Positions 53,435-62,510 are shown, counted from the first letter of the stretch. The stretch: DNA of 64,000 bases from Fusobacterium ulcerans ATCC 49185 (GCF_900683735.1 NZ_LR215979.1:992001-1056000); one strand, 5' to 3'. Translations and numbers: made by a program. The notes: a model not told the origin generated them from the sequence alone.

Positions 53435-54202
53435 GTGGACTACGTTAACAGTCTAGAAAATAATACAATAAAAAAAATAAAGAAACTTAAAATAAAAAAA
53501 TATAGAGAAGAGGAACAGCTTTTTATAGCTGAAGGAAGAAAATTTCTTGATTTTACTTTTGAACCTGAGATAATAGTTTTTAGAGAAAATTATGGGATAA
53601 CTAGAGAAATAGAAGAAAAATTAGAAAAGTTTCAATGCAGGAAGATAATTGTTTCTGAAAGAGTTTTTGCACAGCTCACTTCACAAGAAAATTCACAAGG
53701 TGTAATAGTTGTATATCCATATATTAAGGGCTCACTGATTAAATTACAGAAGAATATAGTAGTTCTTGATAAAATAGGAGATCCAGGAAATCTGGGAACT
53801 ATTATAAGAGTAGCTGATGCAGCTGGATTTAAAGATATAATTCTCACAAAGGGAAGTGTAGACTGTTACAATGAGAAAGTTGTGAGAAGCAGTATGGGTT
53901 CTATTCTCAATATGAATATACTTTACATGGAAGAAGAGGAGCTTATAACTTTTCTCAAAAGAGAAAACTATAAAATGGAGGTTACAGCATTGGATAAAGA
54001 TTCTGTATCTTATACTGAAATGAAGCTTACAGAGAAAAATGCAATAGTATTTGGAAGTGAAGGAGATGGGGTATCTCAGAATTTTTTAAAAATATGTGAT
54101 GAAAAAATAATAATACCAATTTATGGGATAGCAGAATCTTTGAATGTAGCCATGGCGTGTGGAATAATTTTATATAAAACTAAGGAGATACTGGGGGAAT
54201 AA
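53435..54202 (+). CDS. SpoU/TrmH-family RNA 2'-O-methyltransferase
   Basis: 255 residues. N-terminal substrate-binding region (KIKKLKIKKYREEEQLFIAEG), then the SPOUT knot: DKIGDPGNLGTIIRVADAAGF (about 108-128), VFGSEGDGVS (about 206-215) and IIPIYGIAESLNVAMACGIIL (about 225-245). It methylates a ribose in rRNA or tRNA using SAM; the exact site is unknown. GTG start with AGGAGG upstream. Its stop abuts the Nudix start. Confidence 0.9.
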   Translation: MDYVNSLENNTIKKIKKLKIKKYREEEQLFIAEGRKFLDFTFEPEIIVFRENYGITREIEEKLEKFQCRKIIVSERVFAQLTSQENSQGVIVVYPYIKGSLIKLQKNIVVLDKIGDPGNLGTIIRVADAAGFKDIILTKGSVDCYNEKVVRSSMGSILNMNILYMEEEELITFLKRENYKMEVTALDKDSVSYTEMKLTEKNAIVFGSEGDGVSQNFLKICDEKIIIPIYGIAESLNVAMACGIILYKTKEILGE

Positions 54203-54724
54203 ATGGTAGAGAAATACAAACATTTAGAAAGAAAAGAAGTTTTTAAAAATAATCATATTACAGTTTATAGTGAAAAATTACAGCTTCCTAATGAAAAAAT
54301 AGTAGACTGGACATTTACTGGAAAAAAAGAGGCAGTAGGAATAGTTGCTTCCTTTGATGATAATACAATACTTATGGTAAAGCAGTACAGGCCAGCAGTA
54401 AAAAAGGTAACTATGGAAATACCTGCTGGATTGGTGGAAGAGGGAGAAGATCCTCAAGAAGCTGCATTGAGAGAACTTGAAGAGGAAACAGGATACAAGG
54501 CTGGCAAAATAGAAAAAATGTGTGAATTTTATAACAGTCCAGGAATGACAGATGGTAAATTTTATATTTACTATGCTGAAGAATTAAAAAAAACTCACCA
54601 ACACCTAGATGATGATGAGTTTTTAGAAGTTGAAAGAATATCTTTGAAAGATATTAATATAACAAATCTCTCAGATGCTAAAACAATGCTGGCAGTGAGT
54701 TTTGTAAATCATAAGAAACGTTAA
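54203..54724 (+). CDS. Nudix hydrolase, ADP-ribose pyrophosphatase type
   Basis: 173 residues. Complete Nudix box, GLVEEGEDPQEAALRELEEE plus TGY (about 73-95), preceded by MEIPAG. Likely cleaves ADP-ribose to AMP and ribose 5-phosphate. It starts directly after the methyltransferase stop, so the two are coupled. Its 3' end overlaps the convergent transporter gene by 4 bases. Confidence 0.9.
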   Translation: MVEKYKHLERKEVFKNNHITVYSEKLQLPNEKIVDWTFTGKKEAVGIVASFDDNTILMVKQYRPAVKKVTMEIPAGLVEEGEDPQEAALRELEEETGYKAGKIEKMCEFYNSPGMTDGKFYIYYAEELKKTHQHLDDDEFLEVERISLKDINITNLSDAKTMLAVSFVNHKKR

Positions 54725-55572
54725 GCTTTTTTCTGATTGTGCCTGAATGTATAGTAAGCAACTCCTATGATTATAGCACCACCTAAAAGGCTCAGCATAT
54801 CAGGTATCTCATGGAAGAATATGAATCCTAATATAATACCAAAAACAATTGCTGAATAATTATAAATGGATACTTCTGTAGCCTTTGAATATTTGTAGGC
54901 ATAAGTTATACCGAATTGCCCTATAGAAGCAAAGAGCCCAGTGGCTAATAAAAGCATAAGCTGAGTTGAATTAGGCATAATATAATCATTAAGAACAAAA
55001 GGAAGAGTTCCTACTACTGATACAACAGAAAAATAAAATACAATAGTATCAGGACTTTCTTTATCCTTTAAGTATCTAAGAAGTGTGTAGGCAATTCCTG
55101 CAGAGGCAGCTGACAGCAGTCCAGCTAGACTTGGAATTATACTTAAAGAGAATTCAGGTTTTATAACTAGTAATGCTCCACCAAATGTAATAAATATACC
55201 AATAATCTGTTCTTTATCTATTTTTTCTTTTAAGAAAAGACATGCCATTATAGTGACAAATATTGGAGAGAGCTTTCCAAGCATGGTGGAATCTGCAAGA
55301 GTCAGATGAGTTATAGCATAGAAGTTAAGTATAACTCCAGCAAGTCCGAATCCTGCTCTGGCAAAAAGAGCCAACTGACTTTTCTTTTGTCCAAAAATAG
55401 GAACAGCAGATTTTTTAATCAGGTAGAATGCTATAACAAGGCTCACCAGATTTCTAAAAAATACTTTTTCAAATAAAGGAATATCTCTCAGGTACTTTAC
55501 TGTAACACTCATAAGGGTAAATCCTAAGGCGGATATAAGCATGGAAAATACGGCTTTGGTTTTGTTTGACAT
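54721..55572 (-). CDS. EamA/DMT-family transporter
   Basis: 283 residues, ten membrane helices in two EamA repeats (MLISALGFTLMSVTVKYLRD, LIRNLVSLVIAFYL-like; second repeat LAGLLSAASAGIAYTLLRYL). Exports or imports metabolites; substrate unknown. AAGGATG-type site before the ATG. Divergent from the M15 peptidase gene. Confidence 0.85.
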   Translation of the reverse strand: MSNKTKAVFSMLISALGFTLMSVTVKYLRDIPLFEKVFFRNLVSLVIAFYLIKKSAVPIFGQKKSQLALFARAGFGLAGVILNFYAITHLTLADSTMLGKLSPIFVTIMACLFLKEKIDKEQIIGIFITFGGALLVIKPEFSLSIIPSLAGLLSAASAGIAYTLLRYLKDKESPDTIVFYFSVVSVVGTLPFVLNDYIMPNSTQLMLLLATGLFASIGQFGITYAYKYSKATEVSIYNYSAIVFGIILGFIFFHEIPDMLSLLGGAIIIGVAYYTFRHNQKKA

Positions 55573-55623
55573 AGTTTGAACATCCTTTCTATAAATTAGT
55601 TTAAGTTTTTAAGGGGGAAAATT

Positions 55624-56112
55624 TTGAAAAAATTATCATTTTTTATATTACTGACAATATTGTTTTCAGGATGTATGTTTTCCCGAGCAGAGATTAGGAG
55701 AGATGAAAAAATCTCTAAATATTTTACAATGGGAGAGGCAGTAGATAGTGCCAGTGCCAAAAAATATGGGATAGACAACACACCTTCAAAACAACAGGCA
55801 GCTAACATAAGATATACAGCTGTAAGGCTGGATAAAGTTAGAAGACTGTTGGGAAGACCAATTCAAGTAAGCAGTTGGTACAGGAGCAGCCGTGTGAATA
55901 AGAGAGTAGGCGGTTCTGATAGTTCTGCTCATCAAAGTGGTCTGGCTGTTGATATAATACTGAAAAAAGGTTCAGCAAAAAAAGAATTTCAAAAGATAAT
56001 GAAATCTTCATTAAGTTATGACCAATTAATATATTATCCTAAAAGAGGACATTTGCATATAGGTTTTCGAAAAAATATGAAAAAAGAAAGACAACAAGTA
56101 ATGATAAAATAG
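55624..56112 (+). CDS. Peptidase M15 (YcbK-like) murein lipoprotein
   Basis: 162 residues. Lipobox LFSGC (C17). The zinc motifs of Peptidase_M15_3 are SSAHQSGLAVDI (HxxGxAxD, about 97-108) and HLHIG (about 143-147), after SSWYRSS. Probably a periplasmic murein carboxypeptidase or amidase. TTG start with AAGGGGG upstream. hydE follows 8 bases after the stop. Confidence 0.85.
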   Translation: MKKLSFFILLTILFSGCMFSRAEIRRDEKISKYFTMGEAVDSASAKKYGIDNTPSKQQAANIRYTAVRLDKVRRLLGRPIQVSSWYRSSRVNKRVGGSDSSAHQSGLAVDIILKKGSAKKEFQKIMKSSLSYDQLIYYPKRGHLHIGFRKNMKKERQQVMIK

Positions 56113-56120
56113 GAGAAAAA

Positions 56121-57212
56121 ATGAGATTAAAAGAGATATTAGAGAAAGAAAAATTTACTAGAGATGATTTAGTCACTCTTATGAAAATATCTGATTCTAA
56201 AGAATTGGATATGCTTTATAAAAAAGCCTATGAGATTAAAACTGAAGAAATAGGAAGAAAAGTATATTACAGAGGACTTATAGAAATAAGTAATATCTGT
56301 ATAAAAAACTGTAACTACTGTGGAATAAGAAAAGGAAACTGCAAGGCTGAAAGATTTTCTATGTCTAAAGATGAAATAATGAAAGGAGTAAAGTGGATAT
56401 ATGAGAATAATTATGGTTCACTGGCACTTCAATCTGGAGAAAGACAGGATGAAGAATTTACTGATTTTATAGAAGATATAGTAAAAGAGATAAAAAAACT
56501 TTCTAATGGAAAACTGGGAATCACACTTTCTTTAGGAGAACAATCTTATGAAACATATAAGAGATGGTTTGATGCAGGAGCTCATAGATATCTTTTGAGA
56601 ATTGAAAGTACAAATGAGGAACTATTTAAAAAGCTTCATCCTCAAGATGGTAAACATACCTTTGAAGTGAGAAAAAGATGTCTAGAGGATTTGAGAGATA
56701 TAGGGTATCAGGTAGGAACAGGAGTTATGATTGGACTTCCAGGTCAAACTGAAGAAGATTTAGTAGATGATATTATTTTCTATAGAGATATGAAAATAGA
56801 TATGATAGGAATGGGACCATATATAATTCATAAAGACACACCACTGGGGCAGGAATGGGAGCATATAGTACCTTCTAAGGAGAAAAGAGTAGAGCTTGGT
56901 TTAAAGATGATTGCGATAACAAGAATATTCCTCAAAGATGTAAATATAGCAGCTACAACAGCTTTACAGGGATTAGACCCTCATGGAAGAGAAAAAGGAC
57001 TTCTGGCAGGGGCTAATATACTTATGCCAACTGCTACACTAAAGGAACATAAGAAAAAATATCTTCTTTATGATGATAAGCCTGGAATAGAAGACAGTGT
57101 TGAAAAATGCAGAGATGATATGGATATGAAGGTAAAATCTATAGGAGATGAAATAGTATATGGTGAATGGGGTGATTCACTCCATTTTAAAAGAAAGAAA
57201 AATAGAAATTAA
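56121..57212 (+). CDS. hydE: [FeFe]-hydrogenase maturase HydE (radical SAM)
   Basis: 363 residues. The radical SAM cluster motif CIKNCNYC (C60, C64, C67) is intact, with SLGEQSYETYKRWFDAGAHRYLLRIES and GVMIGLPGQTEEDLVDDI as in HydE/biotin-synthase relatives. It makes the organometallic precursor of the hydrogenase H-cluster in concert with HydF and HydG, which lie outside the window. ATG with AGGAG upstream. Confidence 0.9.
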   Translation: MRLKEILEKEKFTRDDLVTLMKISDSKELDMLYKKAYEIKTEEIGRKVYYRGLIEISNICIKNCNYCGIRKGNCKAERFSMSKDEIMKGVKWIYENNYGSLALQSGERQDEEFTDFIEDIVKEIKKLSNGKLGITLSLGEQSYETYKRWFDAGAHRYLLRIESTNEELFKKLHPQDGKHTFEVRKRCLEDLRDIGYQVGTGVMIGLPGQTEEDLVDDIIFYRDMKIDMIGMGPYIIHKDTPLGQEWEHIVPSKEKRVELGLKMIAITRIFLKDVNIAATTALQGLDPHGREKGLLAGANILMPTATLKEHKKKYLLYDDKPGIEDSVEKCRDDMDMKVKSIGDEIVYGEWGDSLHFKRKKNRN

Positions 57213-57231
57213 AATAACTGAGAAAATAAAA

Positions 57232-57265
57232 AAGAAGCTGGGTCAATTTTGATCCAGCTTCTTAA
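57232..57265. terminator. Terminator between hydE and HU
   Basis: 15-bp stem with one G-U pair, AAGAAGCTGGGTCAA / TTGATCCAGCTTCTT, between convergent genes. Confidence 0.9.
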
Positions 57266-57274
57266 AAACAAAGA

Positions 57275-57550
57275 TTAGTTCATTTTGTCTGTTAAAGTTT
57301 TTCCAGCTTTGAATTTTACAGTCTTCTTAGCTTCTATTTTGATTTCTTCACCAGTTTTAGGGTTTCTTCCCATTCTTTCAGCTTTTTGAACTACTTCAAA
57401 TTTTCCCCATCCGATAAAATTTAATTCATCACCAGACTTTAGTACTTCTTCGATCTCTGTTAAAATAGCATCAACTTTTCTTTCTGATTCAGCTTTAGAA
57501 ACAAATATCCCTTTTTCAAATAAAGCTTTTGCAAAATCCTTTTTTGTCAT
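57275..57550 (-). CDS. hup: HU family DNA-binding protein
   Basis: 91 residues, canonical HU: MTKKDFAKALFE, GDELNFIGWGKFEV (about 40-53), RMGRNPKTGEEI (beta-arm with the RNPxTG motif) and KKTVKFKAGKTL. Nucleoid bending and compaction. AGGAGGA precedes the ATG. Unlike the two HU-like genes at 23.5-24.1 kb it has the full arm motif, so it is probably the housekeeping HU. Confidence 0.95.
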   Translation of the reverse strand: MTKKDFAKALFEKGIFVSKAESERKVDAILTEIEEVLKSGDELNFIGWGKFEVVQKAERMGRNPKTGEEIKIEAKKTVKFKAGKTLTDKMN

Positions 57551-57732
57551 TATAAATTTCCTCCTAAAATAAAACTAAAAAAATACAAGTTCCTAATTTA
57601 TATCACATAATCCAGATATTTTCAAATTTTTTTTATAATTTTTTAAATATTTCTTTTGATATTTTGAGAAAACATAGTAGAATATACTCAGTGATAAATA
57701 AAAATATAAGTTTAAAAAAGAGAGAGGTAGAA

Positions 57733-58563
57733 ATGATGAAGAAAAAAAGCTTGGTGCTATTTCTGTTGGCAATAATTTTTTTCTCATGCAGCCGTGTTAA
57801 CTATAAAATAGATGAAAAATCTTATCAGGCTAAGGGGAAGGATAGTAGAATAAAATATATAGTTTTGCATTATACAGCAACTAATGATGAGGTAGGAATA
57901 AGAGCTTTAACTGGTCCAAATGTTAGTTCTCATTATTTGATAACTTCTAAAGCTGAAGAACCAACATATGCTTTAGTGCCTCATGAAGATAGAGCATGGC
58001 ATGCTGGAGTAAGTGAATTTGCTGGAAGAAGTAATATCAATGATACATCAATTGGAATAGAAATAGTAAACAAGGGAATAAAAGCTATTCCAGATGCTCC
58101 TAAATACGATGGCTTTTTCAGACCTTATGATGAGTATGTAGAGTTTGATGATGCACAGATAATGAAGGTAGCAGCATTGGTAAAAGTTTTGGCAGAGCAG
58201 TATCAGATAAAACCTAAATTTATTGTGGGACATTCAGATGTGGCCCCATTGAGAAAAATTGATCCAGGTCCAAAATTTCCATGGGAAAGACTTTATAGAG
58301 AGTATAATATAGGAGCATGGTATGATGAGAGTGATAAAATATTTTTCATGAATGAAACTCTATTTAATGTAACACCTATCTCTGAAATAAAAGATGAGCT
58401 TAGAAAATATGGTTATAAAATTAATACTACAAATGAGTGGGATGAGGAAAGTAAGAGGGTAGTATATAATTTTAAAGCGCATTTTAATCCAAAAATGCTG
58501 AGTGAGGAAATGGATTTAGAAAGTTTTGCTATCTTAAGAGCTTTGAATAAAAAATATAAATAA
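57733..58563 (+). CDS. N-acetylmuramoyl-L-alanine amidase (AmiD-type), lipoprotein
   Basis: 276 residues. Lipoprotein-like signal (ILFFSC-type, FFSCSRV), then Amidase_2: YIVLHYTATNDEVGIRALTG (H zinc ligand), HYLITS, AWHAGVSEF, GIEIVNKG and VGHSDVAPLRKIDPGPKFPW (zinc H and catalytic D). A peptidoglycan-binding-like C-terminus follows. Cuts cell-wall peptide from glycan. ATG 57733 with GAGAGG five bases upstream; a second ATG follows directly. Confidence 0.85.
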   Translation: MMKKKSLVLFLLAIIFFSCSRVNYKIDEKSYQAKGKDSRIKYIVLHYTATNDEVGIRALTGPNVSSHYLITSKAEEPTYALVPHEDRAWHAGVSEFAGRSNINDTSIGIEIVNKGIKAIPDAPKYDGFFRPYDEYVEFDDAQIMKVAALVKVLAEQYQIKPKFIVGHSDVAPLRKIDPGPKFPWERLYREYNIGAWYDESDKIFFMNETLFNVTPISEIKDELRKYGYKINTTNEWDEESKRVVYNFKAHFNPKMLSEEMDLESFAILRALNKKYK

Positions 58564-58620
58564 GTGAGTTAAGAATTGTATAGAAGTACATAAATAGGCA
58601 ACTTTTTTAAAAAAATTTGC

Positions 58621-58649
58621 TTGTATAAAATGCTAATTAGTGGTAAAAT
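58621..58649 (+). promoter_or_regulatory. Promoter of the cold-shock gene
   Basis: TTGTAT, 17-base spacer, TAAAAT. It leaves a leader of about 115 bases before the ATG, typical of cold-shock genes whose leader folds differently at low temperature. Confidence 0.55.
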
Positions 58650-58771
58650 AGAGCTGTAGTAAAACCTTAATTTATAAATTAAACACTAAGTTTTTAACAC
58701 TTTTCAAAAATTTTAGGGTTTGTTTGTTCTTAATGGTTTTAATTTTCTTAAAATTTTTGGAGGTGCTTTAA

Positions 58772-58972
58772 ATGCTAAAAGGAACTGTAAAATGGTTTAA
58801 CAAAGACAAAGGGTTTGGATTTATTTCTGGTGAAGATGGAAACGATTATTTCGTACACTATTCTAATATCAATTCAAAAGGATTTAGATCTTTAGAAGAA
58901 GGACAAGCTGTAACTTTTGAAGTTACTGAAGGAAACAAAGGTCCAGTTGCTTCTAATGTAACTGTAGCATAG
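58772..58972 (+). CDS. Cold-shock protein (CspA family)
   Basis: 66 residues, one cold-shock domain: [15 protein letters not shown] (RNP1 region) and DYFVHYSNI (RNP2). An RNA chaperone active after cold shock or in normal growth. Strong GGAGGTG site. A hairpin follows the stop. Confidence 0.95.
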   Translation: MLKGTVKWFNKDKGFGFISGEDGNDYFVHYSNINSKGFRSLEEGQAVTFEVTEGNKGPVASNVTVA

Positions 58973-58997
58973 TTTAAATTTGCTGAAAAAATTTGTG

Positions 58998-59024
58998 GGG
59001 TGCCAGCAGGTGCCCTATTTTTTC
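58998..59024 (+). terminator. Terminator of the cold-shock gene
   Basis: GGGTGCC / GGTGCCC (two G-U pairs) with an AGCA loop, then TATTTTTTC. Confidence 0.75.
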
Positions 59025-59054
59025 TTGGTGGAAATGATTGATGGAGGGATAACT

Positions 59055-59225
59055 ATGAAAAAAGAATATAATAAAAAAGAAAAAAAATCTCATACTTTTG
59101 TCATTAACACAGCAGTAAAAATATTTTTGTTTCCACTTTTTATTTTTGGTATATTATTGAGAGAATATGACAGAATATTTAAGAAAAAGAAAATCAAGAA
59201 AAGAACAGAAGGATTATGGTATTAA
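59055..59225 (+). CDS. 56-residue basic membrane protein
   Basis: Basic ends (KKEYNKKEKKS and FKKKKIKKRTEG) around one hydrophobic segment (VINTAVKIFLFPLFIFGILL). ATG at 59055 with GGAGGGA upstream. No family recognised. Confidence 0.55.
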   Translation: MKKEYNKKEKKSHTFVINTAVKIFLFPLFIFGILLREYDRIFKKKKIKKRTEGLWY

Positions 59226-59241
59226 AGGCATAAGAAATTAC

Positions 59242-59270
59242 TTTACAAAATACTATATTTGTGATAAAAT
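59242..59270 (+). promoter_or_regulatory. Promoter of the tRNA gene
   Basis: TTTACA, 17-base spacer, TAAAAT, ending 13 bases before the tRNA. Confidence 0.6.
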
Positions 59271-59283
59271 AAAATCCTTGTGT

Positions 59284-59370
59284 GCACAGGTGGCGGAATG
59301 GTAGACGCGTAAGGTTGAGGTCCTTATTGGTAGTTTTCCAGTGAGAGTTCAAGTCTCTTCCTGTGCACCA
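59284..59370 (+). tRNA. tRNA-Leu (GAG anticodon)
   Basis: Acceptor stem GCACAGG pairs with CCTGTGC, discriminator A and encoded CCA. Anticodon stem TAAGG/CCTTA holds the loop TTGAGGT with anticodon GAG (reads CTC/CTT). The long variable arm and the T-loop TTCAAGT fit class II leucine tRNA. Length 87. Confidence 0.95.
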
Positions 59371-59420
59371 TGTATACTTACACTAAAAAAAATTATGAAT
59401 AGTTATATAGAGGATAAAAG

Positions 59421-59446
59421 ACTGTGTTTTTAACAGTTTTTTTTAT
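59421..59446 (+). terminator. Terminator after the tRNA
   Basis: ACTGT / ACAGT stem with a 7-base loop and eight T. Confidence 0.6.
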
Positions 59447-59497
59447 TTTTTGACTTTCTAATGATTTTAGAAATAGTTTATTTTATAGTTGCTATTT

Positions 59498-59508
59498 TAT
59501 GATATAAT
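59498..59508 (+). promoter_or_regulatory. Extended -10 promoter of the GNAT gene
   Basis: TATGATATAAT, the same 11-mer as at 53377 and 62403. Confidence 0.5.
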
Positions 59509-59541
59509 AAAATAATATTCAGAAAATAAAGGAGAACTGGT

Positions 59542-60078
59542 ATGTATATTAAAACTGAAAGGCTTGTGATTCGTGACTTGGAACAAAAAGATATACCTGA
59601 ATTAATCAGAATAGTATGGCAGAAAAATGTTCTTAAATTTATGAAAGATTGGTCTGAAAATACTTCATTTCCAGATGTACTTCAAAAATATATTGATTGG
59701 CATCAAAAGCAAAAAAATTCTACAGATATATATGAAAGCAAACGTTATGCTGTTGTACTTCCAAATGATGATAAATTAATTGGTATAGTTGGAATGGGAC
59801 TTGAGGATGTAGTTAATGAAGTGGAAATGGCATATTTCATTGATGAAGAACATCAGGGAAAAGGATATGCAGCTGAAGTGTTGTCTGCATTATTTGATTG
59901 GTGTATATCTGTATCTGACTTACCATATCTTATTTTGATTATAGATTGTGCAAATATTGCTTCTTGCAGGGTGGCAGAGAAAGTTGGATTTGAATTATTT
60001 GAAAAGAGAACTCCAATAAGCCATAAACAGCCAAATATGGTTAGTGATAGTTATTTTTATTATCGAAAATATCGTTAG
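59542..60078 (+). CDS. GNAT-family N-acetyltransferase
   Basis: 178 residues, RimJ/RimL-like: ERLVIRDLEQKDIPEL at the start, EVEMAYFIDEEHQGKGYAAEVLSAL (motif A, acetyl-CoA pyrophosphate binding with QGKGYA) and IIDCANIASCRVAEKVGFELFEK (motif B). Acetylates an N-terminus or small amine; target unknown. AAGGAGAA precedes the ATG. Confidence 0.85.
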   Translation: MYIKTERLVIRDLEQKDIPELIRIVWQKNVLKFMKDWSENTSFPDVLQKYIDWHQKQKNSTDIYESKRYAVVLPNDDKLIGIVGMGLEDVVNEVEMAYFIDEEHQGKGYAAEVLSALFDWCISVSDLPYLILIIDCANIASCRVAEKVGFELFEKRTPISHKQPNMVSDSYFYYRKYR

Positions 60079-60166
60079 AAAAGAAAAAATTCAGTTTTAA
60101 AGACTAGAGAAATAAAAAATATTACAAAAAGGCAATTATTGTTTACATAAAGTCATTCATAATTGG

Positions 60167-60195
60167 TTGTATGTAAAGAATAGTTATGATAGAAT
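60167..60195 (+). promoter_or_regulatory. Promoter with inverted repeat before the YwqK-like gene
   Basis: TTGTAT, 17-base spacer, TAGAAT. An 8-bp inverted repeat, TTTACATA (60142-60149) and TATGTAAA (60170-60177), overlaps the -35 side, a possible regulator site. Confidence 0.5.
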
Positions 60196-60234
60196 AAAAC
60201 ATAATTATAAAATTTAAAGGGGTGTATATCATCA

Positions 60235-60412
60235 ATGAAAAGAATAATATTAATTTCAAGTATTATTATTTCTAGTTTTACTTATGGATAGAAAATCTAA
60301 AATAGTTATTGCTTTTTCTTTGATATATCAAAATACAACAAAGAAAAGTATTTTAAAAGAAGTTGAAAAAGTATATGAATTTAAAATTTTAGACAAAGTG
60401 AGGTTTTAGAAA
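60235..60412 (+). pseudogene. Remnant of a secreted-protein gene
   Basis: ATG with AAGGGG upstream, then a signal peptide MKRIILISSIIISSFTYG ended by a stop at 60289. It resembles the signal peptide of the 4599-5147 protein (MKKIIFVLSILISSFVYG). The downstream bases hold a possible short tail (EVEKVYEFKILDKVRF, stop just before 60413) out of frame with it. Confidence 0.5.
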
Positions 60413-60413
60413 G

Positions 60414-61139
60414 ATGAAAAAAAATAAAATATTTATAATACTTATCATAATTTTATTATGTGTAGCTGCTGTAGTTTATTATAATAGATATTTACTTTTT
60501 AAATTTTTACCTGCTCAGCTAGATGATAACTATAGTAATGTAAATGGAGTTATGGTGAATAATGAAGAACAAAAACCATTTACTGGAAGACTTAAAACTG
60601 ATTTAGGAGATAGAATTGAAATTTATTCTTATAAAGATGGACAATTGGATGGGCTTAATGTTGCTTATCAAAATGGAAAAATAAAGGAAATAGGGCATTG
60701 GAAGAATGGTATGCAGAATGGAGTATTTCAACTTTATACAAAAGAAGGGATCTTAGTTGATGATGCAATATTTAAAAATGGACAAAGAGATGGAATTACT
60801 AGACAGTACTATAATGATACTGGCAATCTTCAAATAGAAGTATATTACACTGATGGGATTTTAAATGGTGTAGCAAAAGAATATTATCAAAATAAAAAAC
60901 TTTTGAGAGAGATTATCTATAGTTATGGGAAGAGAGAAGGGTTAACTCAAGAATATTATGATAATGGAAAGAAAAAAATAGAGATGTACTATGAACTTGA
61001 TGTTCCAAATGGTTCATATAAAATGTATGATCCAAATGGGCAGATTTTATTAGAAGGTAGATTTGAAAATGGAAAGTTTGTTCCTGAATCTAATAATGAA
61101 GAGGCTACAATAAGTGTTGATGAAATTTCTAATGAGTGA
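60414..61139 (+). CDS. YwqK-like MORN-repeat protein, membrane-anchored
   Basis: 241 residues. N-terminal membrane anchor (KIFIILIIILLCVAAVVYY, about 5-23), then MORN-type repeats with YxNGxxKE and GxxNGxxKxY patterns (YQNGKIKEIGHWKNGMQNG; YYNDTGNLQIEVYYTDG; YDNGKKKIEMYYELD). The family is often annotated as a YwqK antitoxin component; no matching toxin is seen next door, so treat that label with caution. Likely in the envelope. Confidence 0.75.
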   Translation: MKKNKIFIILIIILLCVAAVVYYNRYLLFKFLPAQLDDNYSNVNGVMVNNEEQKPFTGRLKTDLGDRIEIYSYKDGQLDGLNVAYQNGKIKEIGHWKNGMQNGVFQLYTKEGILVDDAIFKNGQRDGITRQYYNDTGNLQIEVYYTDGILNGVAKEYYQNKKLLREIIYSYGKREGLTQEYYDNGKKKIEMYYELDVPNGSYKMYDPNGQILLEGRFENGKFVPESNNEEATISVDEISNE

Positions 61140-61281
61140 TTTATTTGGTGCTTTATCAATTTTCTGTTATAATAACTTGAAAGTATATTCAATATATAAA
61201 GATTTTGTAAAACTAATGAAATGTAATAATTATGTATAGTGCTTGATATACTTAATCTATGTACAAAAAGGGAGAGAATTA

Positions 61282-62073
61282 ATGAAGAAACAGATTGTAT
61301 TTGGAATTGCTGGATTTATAATAATATTGGTATTTTTTATGGTATTTACATCATTTTATACAGTAAAAACTGGAGAAGTAGCAATTATTTCAAGTTGGGG
61401 GAAAATTACAAGAATTGATAAAGAGGGATTGAATTTTAAAATACCAATAGTTCAAACAAAGGAAATGTTAACAACAAGGGATAAAATATATAGTTTTGAT
61501 AATATGTCAGTAAGTACAAAGGATATGCAGTCAATAGTTTTAGACCTTACAGTGCAAAGTGCAGTTTCTGATCCTGAAAACCTTTACAGATCATTTAGAG
61601 GACTGCATGAAACAAGTTTTATTATTCCAAGAACAAAAGAGGTAGTTCAAGCTTCAATAAGCAAATACACAATTGAAGAATTTGTTTCAAAAAGACAGGA
61701 ATTGAGCAAAATAATATATGAAGATCTGAAAGATGATTTTAATGCTTATGGATTATCAGTATCAAATGTTTCTATAACAAATCATGATTTCTCTGTGGAA
61801 TATGAAAGAGCTATTGAGGCTAAAAAGGTTGCTGAACAAGAAGTAGAAAGAACAAGATTTGAACAAGAAAAATTTAGAGTAGAAGCAGAAAATCAAGTTT
61901 TATTAGCTGAATACAAGTTAAAGGAAAAAGAGCTTCAAGCAAAGGCTAATCAGGTAGAGGCAGAATCATTATCACCAATGCTGTTAAGAAAATTAACTAT
62001 TGAAAAATGGGATGGAAAACTTCCACAAGTTAGTGGAGGAGATAATTCTCCAATAATAAAGTTAAATGACTAA
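61282..62073 (+). CDS. SPFH/prohibitin-family membrane protein
   Basis: 263 residues. N-terminal membrane helix (IVFGIAGFIIILVFFMVFTSF), then the SPFH domain (TVKTGEVAIISSWGKITRI, KDMQSIVLDLTVQSAVSDPENL, EVVQASISKYTIEEFVSKRQEL) and a coiled coil (KKVAEQEVERTRFEQEKFRVE). Like HflC/prohibitin, it may form membrane rings that control proteases such as FtsH. ATG at 61282 with GGGAGAG six bases upstream. Confidence 0.9.
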   Translation: MKKQIVFGIAGFIIILVFFMVFTSFYTVKTGEVAIISSWGKITRIDKEGLNFKIPIVQTKEMLTTRDKIYSFDNMSVSTKDMQSIVLDLTVQSAVSDPENLYRSFRGLHETSFIIPRTKEVVQASISKYTIEEFVSKRQELSKIIYEDLKDDFNAYGLSVSNVSITNHDFSVEYERAIEAKKVAEQEVERTRFEQEKFRVEAENQVLLAEYKLKEKELQAKANQVEAESLSPMLLRKLTIEKWDGKLPQVSGGDNSPIIKLND

Positions 62074-62081
62074 AGATATGG

Positions 62082-62116
62082 AAAGGGCTAAAGAAGAATT
62101 TAGTCCTTTTGTTTTG
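62082..62116 (+). terminator. Terminator of the SPFH gene
   Basis: AAAGGGCTAAA / TTTAGTCCTTT (one G-U pair), followed by TTGTTTTG. Confidence 0.75.
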
Positions 62117-62510
62117 TAAAAAATATGAAAAAAATTAAAAGAAGATAAATATTTAAGAAAAAAATGAGTCCATGTAATTTTAGAAATAAAAATTTCTGAA
62201 GTTTATAGGTTTTTTAATATTGAAATTTTTAGAATAAAGAATAATACTTCTAACCATTTAAAAATCTAACAGTAAAAAAGATTAAATTAGTTTTTTATAA
62301 TCCACAGTTATATAAAATTAAAGGGAAAAGAATAAAATAATAATTAAAATAATAGAAAAAAATAAATCTTTCCTTTATAATTTTTATAAAAACAATAAAT
62401 ATTATGATATAATAAAATGTCTGATAGGATAAAAGGAGTGATAAAATATATTATTTTTTAAATAATAAAGTATATTTTTTCCAATTAAAAAACAGGGGGA
62501 AAGGGAAAAT
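62117..62510. other. AT-rich intergenic region
   Basis: About 390 bases. Only a promoter (62403-62413) is recognised. A possible 8-codon leader (GTG at about 62438 after AAAGGAG) is noted but weak. Confidence 0.4.
62403..62413 (+). promoter_or_regulatory. Extended -10 promoter
   Basis: TATGATATAAT, third occurrence in the window, about 98 bases before the 62511 ORF. Confidence 0.5.
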
